Shown: positions 24,272-35,481 of the stretch, one piece after another
How the letters are laid out: each line of letters starts with the position of its first letter
How positions within the stretch are numbered: position 1 is the first letter of the stretch
Assembly (NCBI RefSeq): GCF_014633365.1
Contig: NC_068350.1
Span: 4,593,001-4,657,000 of the forward strand
Reading direction: 5' to 3'
DNA from: Diospyros lotus
Lineage: Eukaryota > Streptophyta > Magnoliopsida > Ericales > Ebenaceae
Length of the DNA stretch: 64,000 nucleotides
Made by a program: the position numbers and the translations under genes
The notes under the pieces: generated by a model
Database searches by the model: none
Seen by the model: the letters and a program-made list of their open reading frames with translations, nothing else
Told to the model about the DNA's origin: nothing

Positions 24272-24677
24272 TATATATATATATATATATAAATGTTATT
24301 GATACGTTATTATATATATTTTAAATTATATAATAATATTAAAATATCTAAAATATCCCTCACTCAATGCAGTAATTTAAAACGGTGAAGCAACGTGAAG
24401 TAATAAGAGGTATAACTAAAAAATTCCTCACTCAAATAATAAGGCACTAAGGTGCAGTTGGGCGAGGCAATAAGACGTGAGAGTATTTTTATCATTTGTG
24501 ATGATGTACATAATGATATAATTATAATATGATCCATATATATATATATATTAAAGCAAATATCAAACTTTATGGTTTAAGATCTATGTTACAGACCCAT
24601 ATAGGAAATTAAACTCAAAATTAATTAAAGAATTAATGCGTTGAAACGTAAAAGTGGCTAAAACCAACAACATTAAT
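24272..24677. other. Spacer between the gene and its 3' copy
   Basis: TA-rich sequence with two TA microsatellites (24270-24291 and about 24536-24552). The string AAAGCAAATATCAAACTTTATG appears here (24554-24575) and before the decayed copy (about 23920), marking the extent of the local duplication. The final 75 bases are the 3' flank of the gene. Confidence 0.6.
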
Positions 24678-25427
24678 TCATGATGATTCATCTGCTTTTT
24701 TTTCTTCTTCCTCCTTGACTTCTCCCAGATCAAGAGTCTTCACTTTGAACCGCTCAAGCTTATCCGATAACTCTTCCACCGATTTGTAGATGCTTCGAGT
24801 TGGGATATTCAGATCATCATCAAACTCCTCAGAAATGGCCGGAAGAACATCATCTCCTTCGTGAAACCTCTCCGGAATCTTCTCGTACAGCTCGGAGATG
24901 GCTTTCACTTGGGATTGCCGCAGCCTCTGAACTATGAACTTTTCAAGCCTCTCCTCTCGTTCAATCTCGCCAAAGAATTTTCTCAGCAATAACTCGCGGC
25001 TCCTGGTGTTGAGCTCGTCCATGCATTCGACGAGGATCAAGAGCAGCTCGTCCACCGCCTCTTTCTCGCCTTTTGGGGTCTTCCCCGTCGCCGGCGACAG
25101 GTGAAATCTCCCCTTCGGCGCCTCCAAACTTGAACCTGCGGCAGATACAGTGTTTTGCGTCGATTCTAGAAACTGGGCGTAGTACTCCGGCGGCTCAGCG
25201 TCGTAGACTATGTCGCGAGTACCCCCACCCGATCCAGAATTACTCGCTTCGTCGCCGGTCACGCCCTTTGGCCTCGATGGTTTCGGAAGCTCCAGCGTTC
25301 CGGGTTGATGATACTCTTGATCTGATCCTTTTTCGGGCGACTGATCATCCGGATCGTAGCTTAGTTTTGGTCTGGTGGGTTGAGGAAATTGGTGGAGCTC
25401 GGATCCGCGGCGAGGATCAACAGTCAT
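24678..25427 (-). CDS. Unrecognised plant protein, 249 residues, single exon
   Basis: I do not recognise this family. The longest open frame starts at 25610, but I place the start at ATG 25425-25427 (MTVDPRRG). A strong TATA box lies at 25520-25531, so transcription should begin near 25490-25500, downstream of both earlier in-frame ATGs (25610 and 25508). The predicted protein has a Pro/Ser/Gly-rich, probably disordered first half. A Leu/Glu/Arg-rich helical segment follows at about residues 125-187 (ELLLILVECMDEL, LLLRKFFGEIEREERLEKF). A second amphipathic helix lies at about 203-229 (SVEELSDKLERFKV), and the tail is acidic and lysine-rich (EEEEKKADESS). No signal peptide, membrane segment or catalytic motif is visible. 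The coding sequence is GC-richer than its surroundings, which supports it being real. A decayed copy of its 3' end lies just downstream. Confidence 0.72.
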   Translation of the reverse strand: MTVDPRRGSELHQFPQPTRPKLSYDPDDQSPEKGSDQEYHQPGTLELPKPSRPKGVTGDEASNSGSGGGTRDIVYDAEPPEYYAQFLESTQNTVSAAGSSLEAPKGRFHLSPATGKTPKGEKEAVDELLLILVECMDELNTRSRELLLRKFFGEIEREERLEKFIVQRLRQSQVKAISELYEKIPERFHEGDDVLPAISEEFDDDLNIPTRSIYKSVEELSDKLERFKVKTLDLGEVKEEEEKKADESS

Positions 25428-25519
25428 GGTTTTGGGTTTGAGATTGAAATGAGGGGAAAAGTTTTGACGTGGAGCAGGAGAAAATTTGTGACCTGTGAAA
25501 GGAGTCATTAGGCTATGGA

Positions 25520-25531
25520 TATATTTATATA
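25520..25531 (-). promoter_or_regulatory. TATA box of the unrecognised 249-residue protein gene
   Basis: Read on the minus strand the sequence is TATATAAATATA. It lies about 95 bp upstream of the chosen start codon and only about 12 bp upstream of an in-frame ATG, which argues against that earlier ATG. Confidence 0.6.
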
Positions 25532-25619
25532 GAATGAAAGGAAGAGCTTGAAGTTGAAGGAGATAAAAGGGTTGACTAATCAATGTTCCAACGTTGAATG
25601 AATGAACCAAACTCTGGAA

Positions 25620-26423
25620 GGAGAATAGTCAAACTTCAACTACGTAAGAACCTGATTTACTTGGCATGGAAGAAATTGCCGAGTCTCGGATCAAAGCACC
25701 ATAGTAACCCAATTAAAGGAACTTTCTTGGAACTATCATGATGTATGTTAGTTTTGCCTCTAATCAGATTCAACGGGGAGCTGATAAAAATATGAATGAA
25801 TGATAGGCTCCATATATATAATTATTTGGCATGGCTACTGTCACAGCGTGTGACCTATACAATTATCTATACTTGAGGAATATATATATAATTTCTACTG
25901 GACTGAGCCATCAAGGCTTCAACCTGAGCTTCAATATTAATTCCAATTGCAAGTATGATGAAACATTGATTTATTAATTTATTTAATAGAGAAGGAAAAT
26001 TCTATAATATCTATTCATATCGATATATCATATAAAAAGTATATAATATAAAGAATGTATTACATAATAAATATATAATATTTTTATTTATATAATAAAT
26101 TCTTCGTATTTTACATCATACTAGCTCATTATATATATTATACAAAGTCCCACATTGCCCAAATATAGCATAAAATTTAACTCGCCCCTGATGGCCAAAG
26201 TATATTTATTGAAGGTTATTAGTAAATCCTGAAAAATTATATTTTTACAGGGAAATGTTTCTCTTTTCTTGTATTTTCAATCAATTGATTATTGCATGGA
26301 CGAGCTCAACCTTCAATAAATATAGTGAAAGGGTAACTAAGTCTTGCAAGAGATGAAGTACGCAAGACCTTGGCCAAATTAATAGTTTACTAAATTATAA
26401 TTGCAATAATTACATACAACTTG
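25620..26423. other. Gene-free spacer
   Basis: AT-rich upstream flank of the gene at 24678-25427, up to the left edge of the segmental duplication. TA-rich blocks lie at about 26030-26150. No other feature was seen. Confidence 0.55.
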
Positions 26424-27099
26424 GGGAAACAATCCTTACACTATAAAAAGAATAAAAATTTTATTATTTTCTATTAGGCCTGAATAAAATAATATTTTTC
26501 TTATTATTTAATTTAAAAAACTCACCTAATTATTGACTATAACTTACAAAAAAAAAAAAAAAAAAAAGGTTCCCAAGTTAAAAGACACATGTACTTTAAT
26601 TAATATAATTGAGGTGAAGAACAAAGAAGGGAAGAATGATACAATAGCATGTATACATGAAGGTTAAAACATAATTTATATTTTCATACAATGTAATGGT
26701 GCGAGAAAATTAACCACTCGTTACCAAGGCTTAGAGAGAGAAATTGATTTTAGCGAATTGCATTCAGAAACAATTAAGTACTGTAATTCTTTGATTTTTG
26801 AGGATTCGAGATGACATCTTCATCATGCATGAATCAATTTAAATATGCAACTTATATTAATATCTTCATCATGAGTCAATTTAAATATGTAACTTATATT
26901 AATAATATGGATATTATGAAATTATATCAATTTTTAAGATTTGGATTATATAATTAAGAAGTATGAAAATTTCGATTGCAAATGGATCTCTACTCCATTC
27001 ATTTTAATTAAGATTCAGTTTTTAAAAATAAAAACTTGCGATCATTTAGTGTTATATGTTTTTATTTCCAAAATTCTGAAAAAAAAAAAAGAACGAAAG

Positions 27100-27445
27100 G
27101 AAGAAAATATGACAAGGAATTCAATTGGTCCCTAATTAAGAGTTGTCAATTTGTGAGTCTAGAAAATGAACTAAAATACAAGAGCAATCATACATACATA
27201 TATGACAAAATTCTAAGAAAAAAAAAGGCAGAAAATATGTCAAGGAATTCAATTGGGCCCTAAACTCTAGAAAATGAACTAAAATACGAGAGCAATTATA
27301 CATATATGACAAAATTCTAAAATAAAAGGAACACAATGGAAAAATATGACAAGGAATTCAATTGGGCCCTAACTAAGAATTGTCAATTTGTGTGACTCTA
27401 GAAAATGAACTAAAATGCAAGGGCAATCATACATACATGATAAGA
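27100..27445. repeat. Tandem repeat of about 108-131 bp, copy A version
   Basis: Unit starts (TCTAGAAAATGAACTAAAA) fall at about 27158, 27266 and 27397. Each unit contains CATACATA, GACAAAATTCTAA and GGAATTCAATTGGGCCC. There are three units here, against two full units and one shortened unit in copy B. Confidence 0.85.
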
Positions 27446-28074
27446 TTGTGAAAAATCTAAATAGATTTAAGTAACATGTCGGCCTAAAATTTCCTTAAAT
27501 CATTTTACATTCATCATGTTGAAGAAATTGAATTAGTCCGCACGTCTCACTTTGTCAAAACACAGATAAATGTATGGCCTCTTTCTAAAATTTTTCAAAT
27601 GTCCAAGAACAAATTTAGTAAATTTTTTAAATACTTAGTATAAGACTTAATTATAATCTTACGATATTATAATTGATGGGATTAATTTCACGTACTTATA
27701 ATTATGATTGAGCGAGACAAATGATTCAAATTTATAGACCAATAATAAAATTATCTAATATTAATGATCACACAAGACACTCAGGTTGAAGTCTAAATAC
27801 AATAATAATCAATTATTATTATTATTATTAAGATATAATAATAAATTTATAACATCACTTTAGATATTTCGTTCTAAGACGGTGTTATTGGGGAATTGAA
27901 TAAATTTTTCAAAGTGAAATGAAGTGTTGATATTTTATTCATCTATAAAATATTAATTATTAAGTATTAACTACTAAATCTTAAATACAAAACTTTGACA
28001 TGTAGGTGTGACGTTCCTTTCAAAATTTTCTTATTCCCAACATTATAATTTTCTTTGGCGATGGTTTAGACATC

Positions 28075-28101
28075 GGATACCCTTCTGAAGAAAGGGTATC
28101 C
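28075..28101. other. Short hairpin conserved in both duplication copies
   Basis: GGATACCCTT and AAGGGTATCC form a perfect 10-bp stem around a 7-base loop. The same hairpin is unchanged in copy B at 41189-41215. No terminator or RNA function can be assigned. Confidence 0.6.
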
Positions 28102-29105
28102 AAATCTCTTTCACACTGACAATGACAACATGCCAACTGCACAGCGTTGATCTAAATGAAATTCAATAGCTTTTACAGGTTATCATTAATGTTAGCGCAA
28201 TCAATGATCGTCAGGAGTGGCTTCGTATTTAATGTTTCATTAAAGTACTTATATTAGAATTCATAATTAGGCAGTGTTTAATTTACAATCGTTTTGACTG
28301 TTAAGCAAACCAAAAGAAATTAAATTCTATTATATATATATATATATATATGTTAATAATAATTCCACATGCATGGAAGCCTTCAGTATCACACATGCAA
28401 GGTTGGCCCTGGTGTTCAGGATCTGTGTGTCGTCAATTTTATATCAATTAATTGGAATTTGGAAGCTTGTGGATAAAAAATAATAATAATAAATTGGACC
28501 GAAAAGTGCAATAATTGCGTAATGAAATTGAAATCTCTCCACGAGGTGGAAGCCTATAGATAACAATTGACTGGGTAGATAGCCAAGATGACAAATATAC
28601 AGAGACACAGAGATGATAGCTAGATCTGTATTCGACAAGAATTAATTAGAGCTTGAATATTATAATTCATGTATTTAATTCCTAGAGGGTTCTTTCGCCA
28701 GTTGTTTCAAGAGAGCATCACATATTTCCAAGTCCCTCCCGTGACAGTAATGATTCAGCCATCAAATGGTCCGATAATTTTAATGAAATAATATAATAAT
28801 AATAATAAGACAAAAGGATAAAATATATGTGCTTTTGTTTCATTTCATGTAATTAATTAATATAATTCGGTTGAAAAATATACAAGTTTTCAATAATAGA
28901 GCGACCACACACTCTATATATACAAGAAAGGTCTTGTACATTAATTCTGAACCAAAACTTGAATTTTTTGTCTCTTCCGACGGACAAAACAAGAAAAAAA
29001 AAATCAAAGAACATAAATGTTATCTAGCTCTAAATGTTCAAATATATTAGTAATTAGTTAAATGATTAAATCAGCTCAAATATCTTTATTTTAGTGTTAA
29101 GTTTA

Positions 29106-30452
29106 CTAGGGCTTAGGACGAACATAACCAACAACAGTATAGTAGGTCTGAATCACGGCGAGAACCAGAAGAACAATTGCGGCCAATACCGAGATGAACG
29201 ACCAAGGGCTGCTAAAGTAAGTGTACACAAATCCCGCCCAGTACACGTGCCAATTGTTCTTGTAATACTGGTTCACATCGTTGAACAGATTCGCCAGATA
29301 ACTCTGATCGATGTCGAAACTCACATCTTTCCCCAGATTGTTGATCAAGTTGGCCACCTCAAGGTCGGTCCCAAAGTAATTCTCGATGATGCTTCGCTCA
29401 CAGAGATAACCCACATCTTTAGAAGTATTCATCAAGCAATCCAAGAGAGTCGCATAAGTTGTGAAATGGGTCGAACAGTTCTTGTGACACTGCTCGAACG
29501 CGATGCAATTGATCATGAAGCAGCTCATGAAATCGTCAATGGCGATCTTCGGCATCTCGATCACGCCGCGTTTGAACTTCACCACCAGGAAGCTGTCTTC
29601 CTTCCTTCCCGGCCGGAGCTGGATTCCGGCGCGGCGCAGGTTGGAGATGCTCTGGATTACGTGGGATGGCACGCCGTTACTGGCTTTCGGCTTGTTTTCC
29701 TCCTGCGGAAGGAAGGTTGATCGGAGAAGATCGAGTAGGTGTTTCGGTTGAAGGCCGGTGTATTTTCCGATGACGTGCTCTGGCCGTTGCAGCGAGTAGT
29801 TGAAGAAATCCAGAGCCAATTGGGTCAGAGAGTGGCCAGATTTTTCCCCCGGCATCTGTGATAAATCGAACAGGCGCTGGAGAATGAAAAAAGGGACCTG
29901 ATTCTCCAGTCGGATTAAATCTCTCGAGAAAAACGAATAAACCCACGACATAGATATAAACGGATCGTCTCTCTCGAAGGGAACCACCTTTCCGATCTTC
30001 CGCAAAAGCTCGATCAGGAAGCAGCCATCCAGGACCAACATCTCGATGAATTCATTCGCGTCTAAACTTAAAGTCTCGGAATAACACTCTCTGGCTCTCA
30101 TTTCGAGCGGCTGTATGGCTGTCAAGCAGTCTTCCAAGCTTAAGCCTTTGCTCTGCGTGCGGTTGAGCATGCCGCCGAGGAAGCGCCATTTGTGCTCCTG
30201 GATGGTCTCGAGGTGAGGCTCGCCGCGGTGGAGGGGACCGATGGAGACGACGTGGGGCTGGTAGGATCGGCCATTGATGTCGATTAGGGTTTGGGGGACT
30301 CTGAAGATGCAGCAGGAGCTCCGGCCGGCAGAGAGGCTGAGGAGCTTCGGCTTGGTCGAGATCTTCTGCTGCATAGCAGCTAACCTGTCTTTGTTGACTT
30401 CCCAGACTTGGATTACGTGATCGGCTTCATTTCCGGCTGAATTGCTCCCCAT
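29106..30452 (-). CDS. DUF247 (UPF0481) membrane-anchored protein, copy A
   Basis: This is a single-exon gene of 448 residues, the usual size for the plant DUF247 family (PF03140). Family landmarks in order: CCIFRVPQTL at about 46-55; the YxPHVVSIGPLH block at about 64-75; MLVLDGCFLIELLR at about 138-151; DLIRLENQVPFFILQRLFDL at about 176-195; HLLDLLRSTFLP at about 238-249; the GVIEMPKIAIDDF and FEQC region at about 295-320; and YATLLDCLMNTSKDV at about 330-345. A hydrophobic helix follows (SVLAAIVLLVLAVIQTYY, about 418-436) with a short basic tail, the usual C-terminal membrane anchor. Biochemical function is unknown for most members. Some grass homologues are linked to the S and Z self-incompatibility loci, but nothing here shows that role. 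It is about 92% identical by hand count to copy B (roughly 35 differences). Open frames on the opposite strand are shadows. Confidence 0.93.
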   Translation of the reverse strand: MGSNSAGNEADHVIQVWEVNKDRLAAMQQKISTKPKLLSLSAGRSSCCIFRVPQTLIDINGRSYQPHVVSIGPLHRGEPHLETIQEHKWRFLGGMLNRTQSKGLSLEDCLTAIQPLEMRARECYSETLSLDANEFIEMLVLDGCFLIELLRKIGKVVPFERDDPFISMSWVYSFFSRDLIRLENQVPFFILQRLFDLSQMPGEKSGHSLTQLALDFFNYSLQRPEHVIGKYTGLQPKHLLDLLRSTFLPQEENKPKASNGVPSHVIQSISNLRRAGIQLRPGRKEDSFLVVKFKRGVIEMPKIAIDDFMSCFMINCIAFEQCHKNCSTHFTTYATLLDCLMNTSKDVGYLCERSIIENYFGTDLEVANLINNLGKDVSFDIDQSYLANLFNDVNQYYKNNWHVYWAGFVYTYFSSPWSFISVLAAIVLLVLAVIQTYYTVVGYVRPKP

Positions 30453-30565
30453 CTCTGAAACCAGAGCAGAAAGGGCTCTTCAATGGCCGGAGGAATTAAA
30501 GAATTTGATGCAGTGAACGTGAAGAAGAGGAGGAGGAAGTAGATGTGGGTAGAAGAGACGAGAAT

Positions 30566-30575
30566 AGATATTTAG
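30566..30575 (-). promoter_or_regulatory. Weak TATA-like box of DUF247 copy A
   Basis: The minus-strand sequence is CTAAATATCT, at the place where copy B has CTATATATCT. It lies about 115-120 bp upstream of the start codon. A 24-bp GAGGAGGAGG-containing segment between box and ATG is absent in copy B. This is an inference from position and comparison only. Confidence 0.4.
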
Positions 30576-30668
30576 ATAGTGGATATAAGGATGACTATTC
30601 AAAGTCAAATTCGCATATGCATGCCATTTTGACTTTAAAACTTTATAATTTTTAAAATAATACAAAAG

Positions 30669-30713
30669 CCACCCCCCCCCCCCCCCCCCCCCAATCCCAT
30701 TATTCATTTGATC

Positions 30714-30756
<43 letters not shown>
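30669..30756. repeat. Poly-C run plus (GA)n-poly-G microsatellite upstream of DUF247 copy A
   Basis: A run of over 20 C is followed 25 bp later by about 16 GA units and a G run. Copy B has about 7 C and a shorter GA tract and lacks the G run. The tract lies about 220-300 bp upstream of the start codon, and on the gene strand it reads as (CT)n. Confidence 0.93.
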
Positions 30757-30759
<3 letters not shown>

Positions 30760-31105
30760 GGGGAGGGGTGGATGAGGTTTGACGGTGATCTTTTCCTTAT
30801 CAAAATCACAAAATTATATATTATTGTGATTCAAAAGTTAGTTAAAAAAAACTTTTACAAAAAATCGCCATGGATTGTCTTGGGACTTTGAAAAGGTCAA
30901 AGTTAATTGGTATGACGTGTCCTCCTAGTTTACTACCTTCCGATCGATGTGCTTCCGTGACTCAACTTGACCAATTAAATCCAATTCGAGTCATCTTACC
31001 GTTGTTTCATGGTAAGTTCAAGTCATGCCTAGGTCTTAAGATTTTAAATCAATTTCAAGTTTCAATGATGTGTCTTTCATTCCATCGTTTACTAAAGGTA
31101 GTCTA

Positions 31106-31434
31106 CAGACGTTTGTTAATCAATATATGAGTTAAAAAAGTCAAGATGTGAAATGCATCTCGAATTTCTATTCTTTCCAACATATTTGTTAAGCTTATCT
31201 AACTATTTTTAGAAAAATCATTAATGATCTCTTATCTTAATTTTTCAAGATATGATTGTTCTTCTCCTTCAAGATAAGTATATTTTGATTTTTATAAATA
31301 AAAAAAAATGACATTTGTGTCCTTTAGTGTATTTTAAAAAATTTAATAAATAGTTTGATAAAAATTTTAGTTCAAAAATCATTTCGATTTTATCTTAATT
31401 ATCCCTTATTTTACTCATTTTAACAAACGCTGTC
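31106..31434. mobile_element. PIF/Harbinger-like MITE in copy A (orientation opposite to copy B)
   Basis: Ends are GACGTTTGTTAA and TTTTAACAAACGCTGTC, with TTA on the right (31435-31437) and an imperfect CTA on the left. It is the same family as 10412-11348. It occupies the same site as the element at 45108-45464 of copy B, but its interior is reverse-complemented relative to that copy. Confidence 0.75.
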
Positions 31435-32273
31435 TTACTAAATCTTAAATGATGCAATTGCGAAATGTTTCCAAATTTAAAATACAGCACATTATAAAGA
31501 GCATCTATTATTTGTTCCAATGAATGCTTTATTTGATATGAATATAAAGAGTATCTATTACTTTTTTTTTTTACTTATATTGAATATCCATTTTATTTAA
31601 AAATTATATGATATTTTCTCATAAGGCTACATAAAAATGGGGTACCCACTAAATTTTATAAAATTATAGGAAATTTCTAATTAATGAAATTTGATAAACT
31701 TTTTAACATGTGATGGATACATATTATTATTATTTGATAAAACATAAGATGGCGAGCTTATCGTAAAATTAATGTTTGGCAGTATCTATGTGCTTGAACA
31801 ACAACTGGATGCTAAAGCCCAAATGGCCACAATTGAATATAGGCTTGTTGGGCTGCAAGCCCCATCTGTTCAAGACCCATCTTAAAATAGCATATTCCTG
31901 GTTCGTGGGCTCACTTTGATTTGCCTAGTTCTGGCCCAATGGCCCAATAATAAATGGATATAATATATAAATATAACTACGTTTATACATATAAATGGAT
32001 ATGTAATTAGTATACAAAGAGATATAAAAATTAAACCATCATCAATGACGCTAACACTGTTATGGTCTTAATTCCTCATTTCGTTAATGGGTATTGGTGT
32101 CATTAGGTTAATTTCAAAAAAAAAAAAAAAAAATTGTAATCATATTCGATAAATATGGTTAAAAATTGAATAAAATGGATACGGACATGATTATGGGTAA
32201 AAAAAAAATAAAAAAATACTAGTTACAAATATAGTTATTAGAAAATAACCTTAACACCTGGTAATCATTAAAT

Positions 32274-33424
32274 GGGCAAAAATCAAAAATCACCCCTAGG
32301 GTTTTAAGAAACTATCAAGACACCTTTGCACTATTGAAAACCTAATTTTTTCACTCTATTAAAAGATTATTAACGTTAAGGCCGTAACGACGTGATGGCA
32401 ATATGATGGCAAAATTGTCTTTTTACACCTCTAGCATGTTTGAATTGTAGGTGTACTTGGCGTCAAACGCTGCTCTTCATCTGAATCATCTTTCTTTTCC
32501 ATCTTCATCTTCTTCACCTTCCTCGTACCCATCTGGAAATCATCTTCATCTTCTTCGTACTCGTTTGGAAATCATCCTCATCTTCTTCTTTATCTGCATC
32601 CTCTTTCTCATACCCATCTGCAAATCTCTCACTCCCTGTCGCTGTTTTGCTCACAAACGCTGCCTGCTGTTGGTTGTCGTCGTTGCCTCTCCAACGGTCA
32701 ACATCTTTTCCAGTGGCCTAGGTTTGAGTTATTTATCTTCTTTTTTATTCCTGCGATTTGTTGATTTTTTATGAAAGTTTATGTTTCATTCTTTTATTTT
32801 GCTTCTTGCTGTGTTTTTATGTTGTGTTGTGTTTTTATGTTATTTTTCTGGTGGCCCAGGTTTAGAAAGTTTCTCTTTTTTTTTTTTGTTTCTGTGATTT
32901 GTTGTTTCTTATTGTGTTTTTATGTTATACTATGTTTATATTCTTATTGTAAGACAAAAAATTTTGATTTATTAATAATATTCTTTTTTATTTATTTTTC
33001 ATATTTATCTTTTGGTATGGGTCATGATTTTGCTCTTTAGATACAACCATGGCTAGGTTATATTTACTGGTAATCAATTAAAATTTTCTGAAGGCATGTG
33101 AAAATTGTCTTATTTGATACAACCATGGCTAGGTTGTATCAAATAAGACAACACTCTTTTTAAACCCACAGTTCAAGTTATAATATTTTTATCTAAAAAT
33201 ATTATTAAAATAATATCGATAATGAATTATTTTCTTTTTAATGTGACAATATAATTAAATCATATCATTATTTTTTGTAAAAATCTTGTATAATTATATT
33301 TTATCATCAAGATTTATAACAAAATTATAGTTTCAGTCTAATAATAAAATATCAATTAAGTCATTATACTTTAATTTTGGGTCAATTTAATTATTATATT
33401 TTAAAAATATTAAATAAACTATTG
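32274..33424. mobile_element. MULE, left part only (copy A), cut at the duplication breakpoint
   Basis: It begins GGGCAAAAATC, followed by AAATCACCCCTAGGG, matching the left TIR of the complete element at 46265-48552. Similarity ends at about 33424, so the right half and right TIR are missing. The CT-rich, exon-like stretch at 32450-32720 has the counterpart 46440-46720 in copy B. Its frames are not shared intact between the copies. Confidence 0.75.
33105..33151. other. Perfect 20-bp-stem hairpin, present only in copy A
   Basis: TTGTCTTATTTGATACAACC (33105-33124), loop ATGGCTA, then the exact reverse complement (33132-33151). At the matching place in copy B (about 47105-47150) only the right arm is present, in diverged form. 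Confidence 0.85.
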
Positions 33425-33711
33425 TGCTTAACCATTACCCTTAACATTATCCTAATTAAAAGTAATGCTAATCATTGTTTACTTTCTTAACTAAATATAT
33501 CATGCATTTTTGTATAATAGATACACCATATTTTGTAACATTTCATCAACTAATTAATGTTTTGTGAACAATACAGCAATTAAAGTGTGCGACATCAAGG
33601 GTTACTCTTGAATGTATAAGTAATATTTTTATTTATTATAAGTAATTTGAATATTTTACAATTGAAAATAAGATGTAAGAATTTTAATTAATAAAAATAA
33701 TAATCAAATGG
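33425..33711. other. 287-bp junction sequence between duplication copies
   Basis: AT-rich filler that I cannot match to either flank of either copy or to the missing part of the MULE. No gene was seen. Confidence 0.6.
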
Positions 33712-35481
33712 CGAAACAATCCTTACACTATAAAAAGAATAAAAATTTTATTATTTTTTTATTAGGCCTGATTAAAATAAAATTTTTCTTATTATTTAAT
33801 TTAAAAAACTCACCTAATTATTGACTATAACTTACAAAAAAAAAAAAGTTCCCAAGTTAAAAGACACATGTACTTCAATTAATATAATTAAGTGAAGAAC
33901 AAAGAAGGGAAGAATGATACAATAGCATGTATACATGAGGGTTAAAACATAATTTATATTTTCATACAATGTAATGGTGCGAGAAAATTAACCACTCGTT
34001 ACCAAGGCTTAGAGAGAGAAATTGATTTTAGCGAATTGCATTCAGAAACAATTAAGTACTGTAATTCTTTGATTTTTGAGGATTCGAGATGACATCTTCA
34101 ACGGCCGGTCTTCTGGATCCCCTATCGTGCATAGAGAATTTGTGAGAGAGTCAGTGATGTAGAACAATAACACAAACTATAACCTCAGATACTGCCCTTA
34201 TTAAAAACGTATCTTTTAAATCTCATAGCACCTCATAATCATTTTAACATAAGTGATTACACTGTGAGCCCACCTGGGCTTACATAATACACATTCATCT
34301 AAAAAATATAAAACATTAATCTTAACATAGGTACAATGACACCCAGGACCTAGTTTCGGGAAAACTCTACACTCGTTATCATGACTCGATGATCTGGACC
34401 CGACTTTACCGAGCGTACCTGCGATCTCAGGATACTCTTATCTGGAATGATGGAAAGCAAATGTGAGTCACAAGACTCAGCAAGCTCTAGAAAGAAAGGT
34501 TGTAGGATACAGACAAAACTCTACCCATAACACCCCATGCAATTCATGTCAATGCAACGTCATGTCATACCATGCCCAATACCTGCCTTATTTTCAGATG
34601 CATAAACATATAATAAACTTCACATAAACGGTCCTTGAGGCCCACATCAAACACATATTAGCACCCTCCCACGTACAAACATGTTGCAGTCTAAAATAGG
34701 CTATCATTTCATCATTCAATAGGACCCGCATTTTCTTGACCATGGTCGGCTTTTCCTAACATTCAACGTTTGGCTTTTCATGTCTTCCCTCGGGCTTCCC
34801 CCGAGCTAATCACTAAGGTCTTACCGTGGGCCACGCCACCATGGGTTTCACTCCCAAGGTCTTACCGTGGGCCATGCTGCCACCCATACGCATCACTTAA
34901 AACCATACATTCTCACCATGCAGTGCAACAAATAGGAAATCCAATGGCTTTTGTAGCATAAACGTGATGACAAGGCCCCCATAAACCAAGCATCAAGTCA
35001 TGTTACGCCCACATAGGAATTCACACATGCGATATGCTCTAAATGCACCGACTCACCTAAAGAACCCAAATCGGCTCTTAGACCAACCGGGTCATGCAAT
35101 TGCTCACACATCCCATCACACACAAAGCATGTCCCAATAGTGAATGTAACCCAAACCCTATGCAGCACACACATCATGATATGCGCAAGCCAAGGTGGGA
35201 ATCTGGTAGTACCAGCTCTTCTGGCCCGTCTAGCGCTTATTGTAACAGCCGATAACTGGCGCCCATACATCCAGCCATTAATTGCCACGACCCACGATTG
35301 ACAGTTAGTGGCTTTGTATCCCATAACCCTATGACACACAGTAAATTTAGTCACTTAAATCCCTTATTTCGCACACTTTATTTATGACAACATAAACACC
35401 ATTATATCATTCACGTTCTCATCTCTTCTCATACACAGGAAACCACCTTCACCTTCATAATAAATTATTAACAAAACTCCA

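Larger units (their letters stand above)
26424..33424. repeat. Segmental duplication, copy A (7.0 kb, with a DUF247 gene)
   Basis: Starting at GGAAACAATCCTTACAC the sequence aligns colinearly with the block beginning at 33712. The alignment continues through the DUF247 gene, a MITE and the first 1.15 kb of a MULE, and stops at about 33424 inside the MULE. By eye, non-coding parts are about 93-97% identical. The copies are direct and tandem, separated by 287 bp. Confidence 0.93.

Noticed and set aside
29094..29720. 208-codon plus-strand frame opposite DUF247 copy A (and its equivalent at 43309-43782)
   Set aside because: It lies wholly within the minus-strand DUF247 gene, where the protein matches a known family; the opposite frame is a shadow that breaks differently in the two copies.
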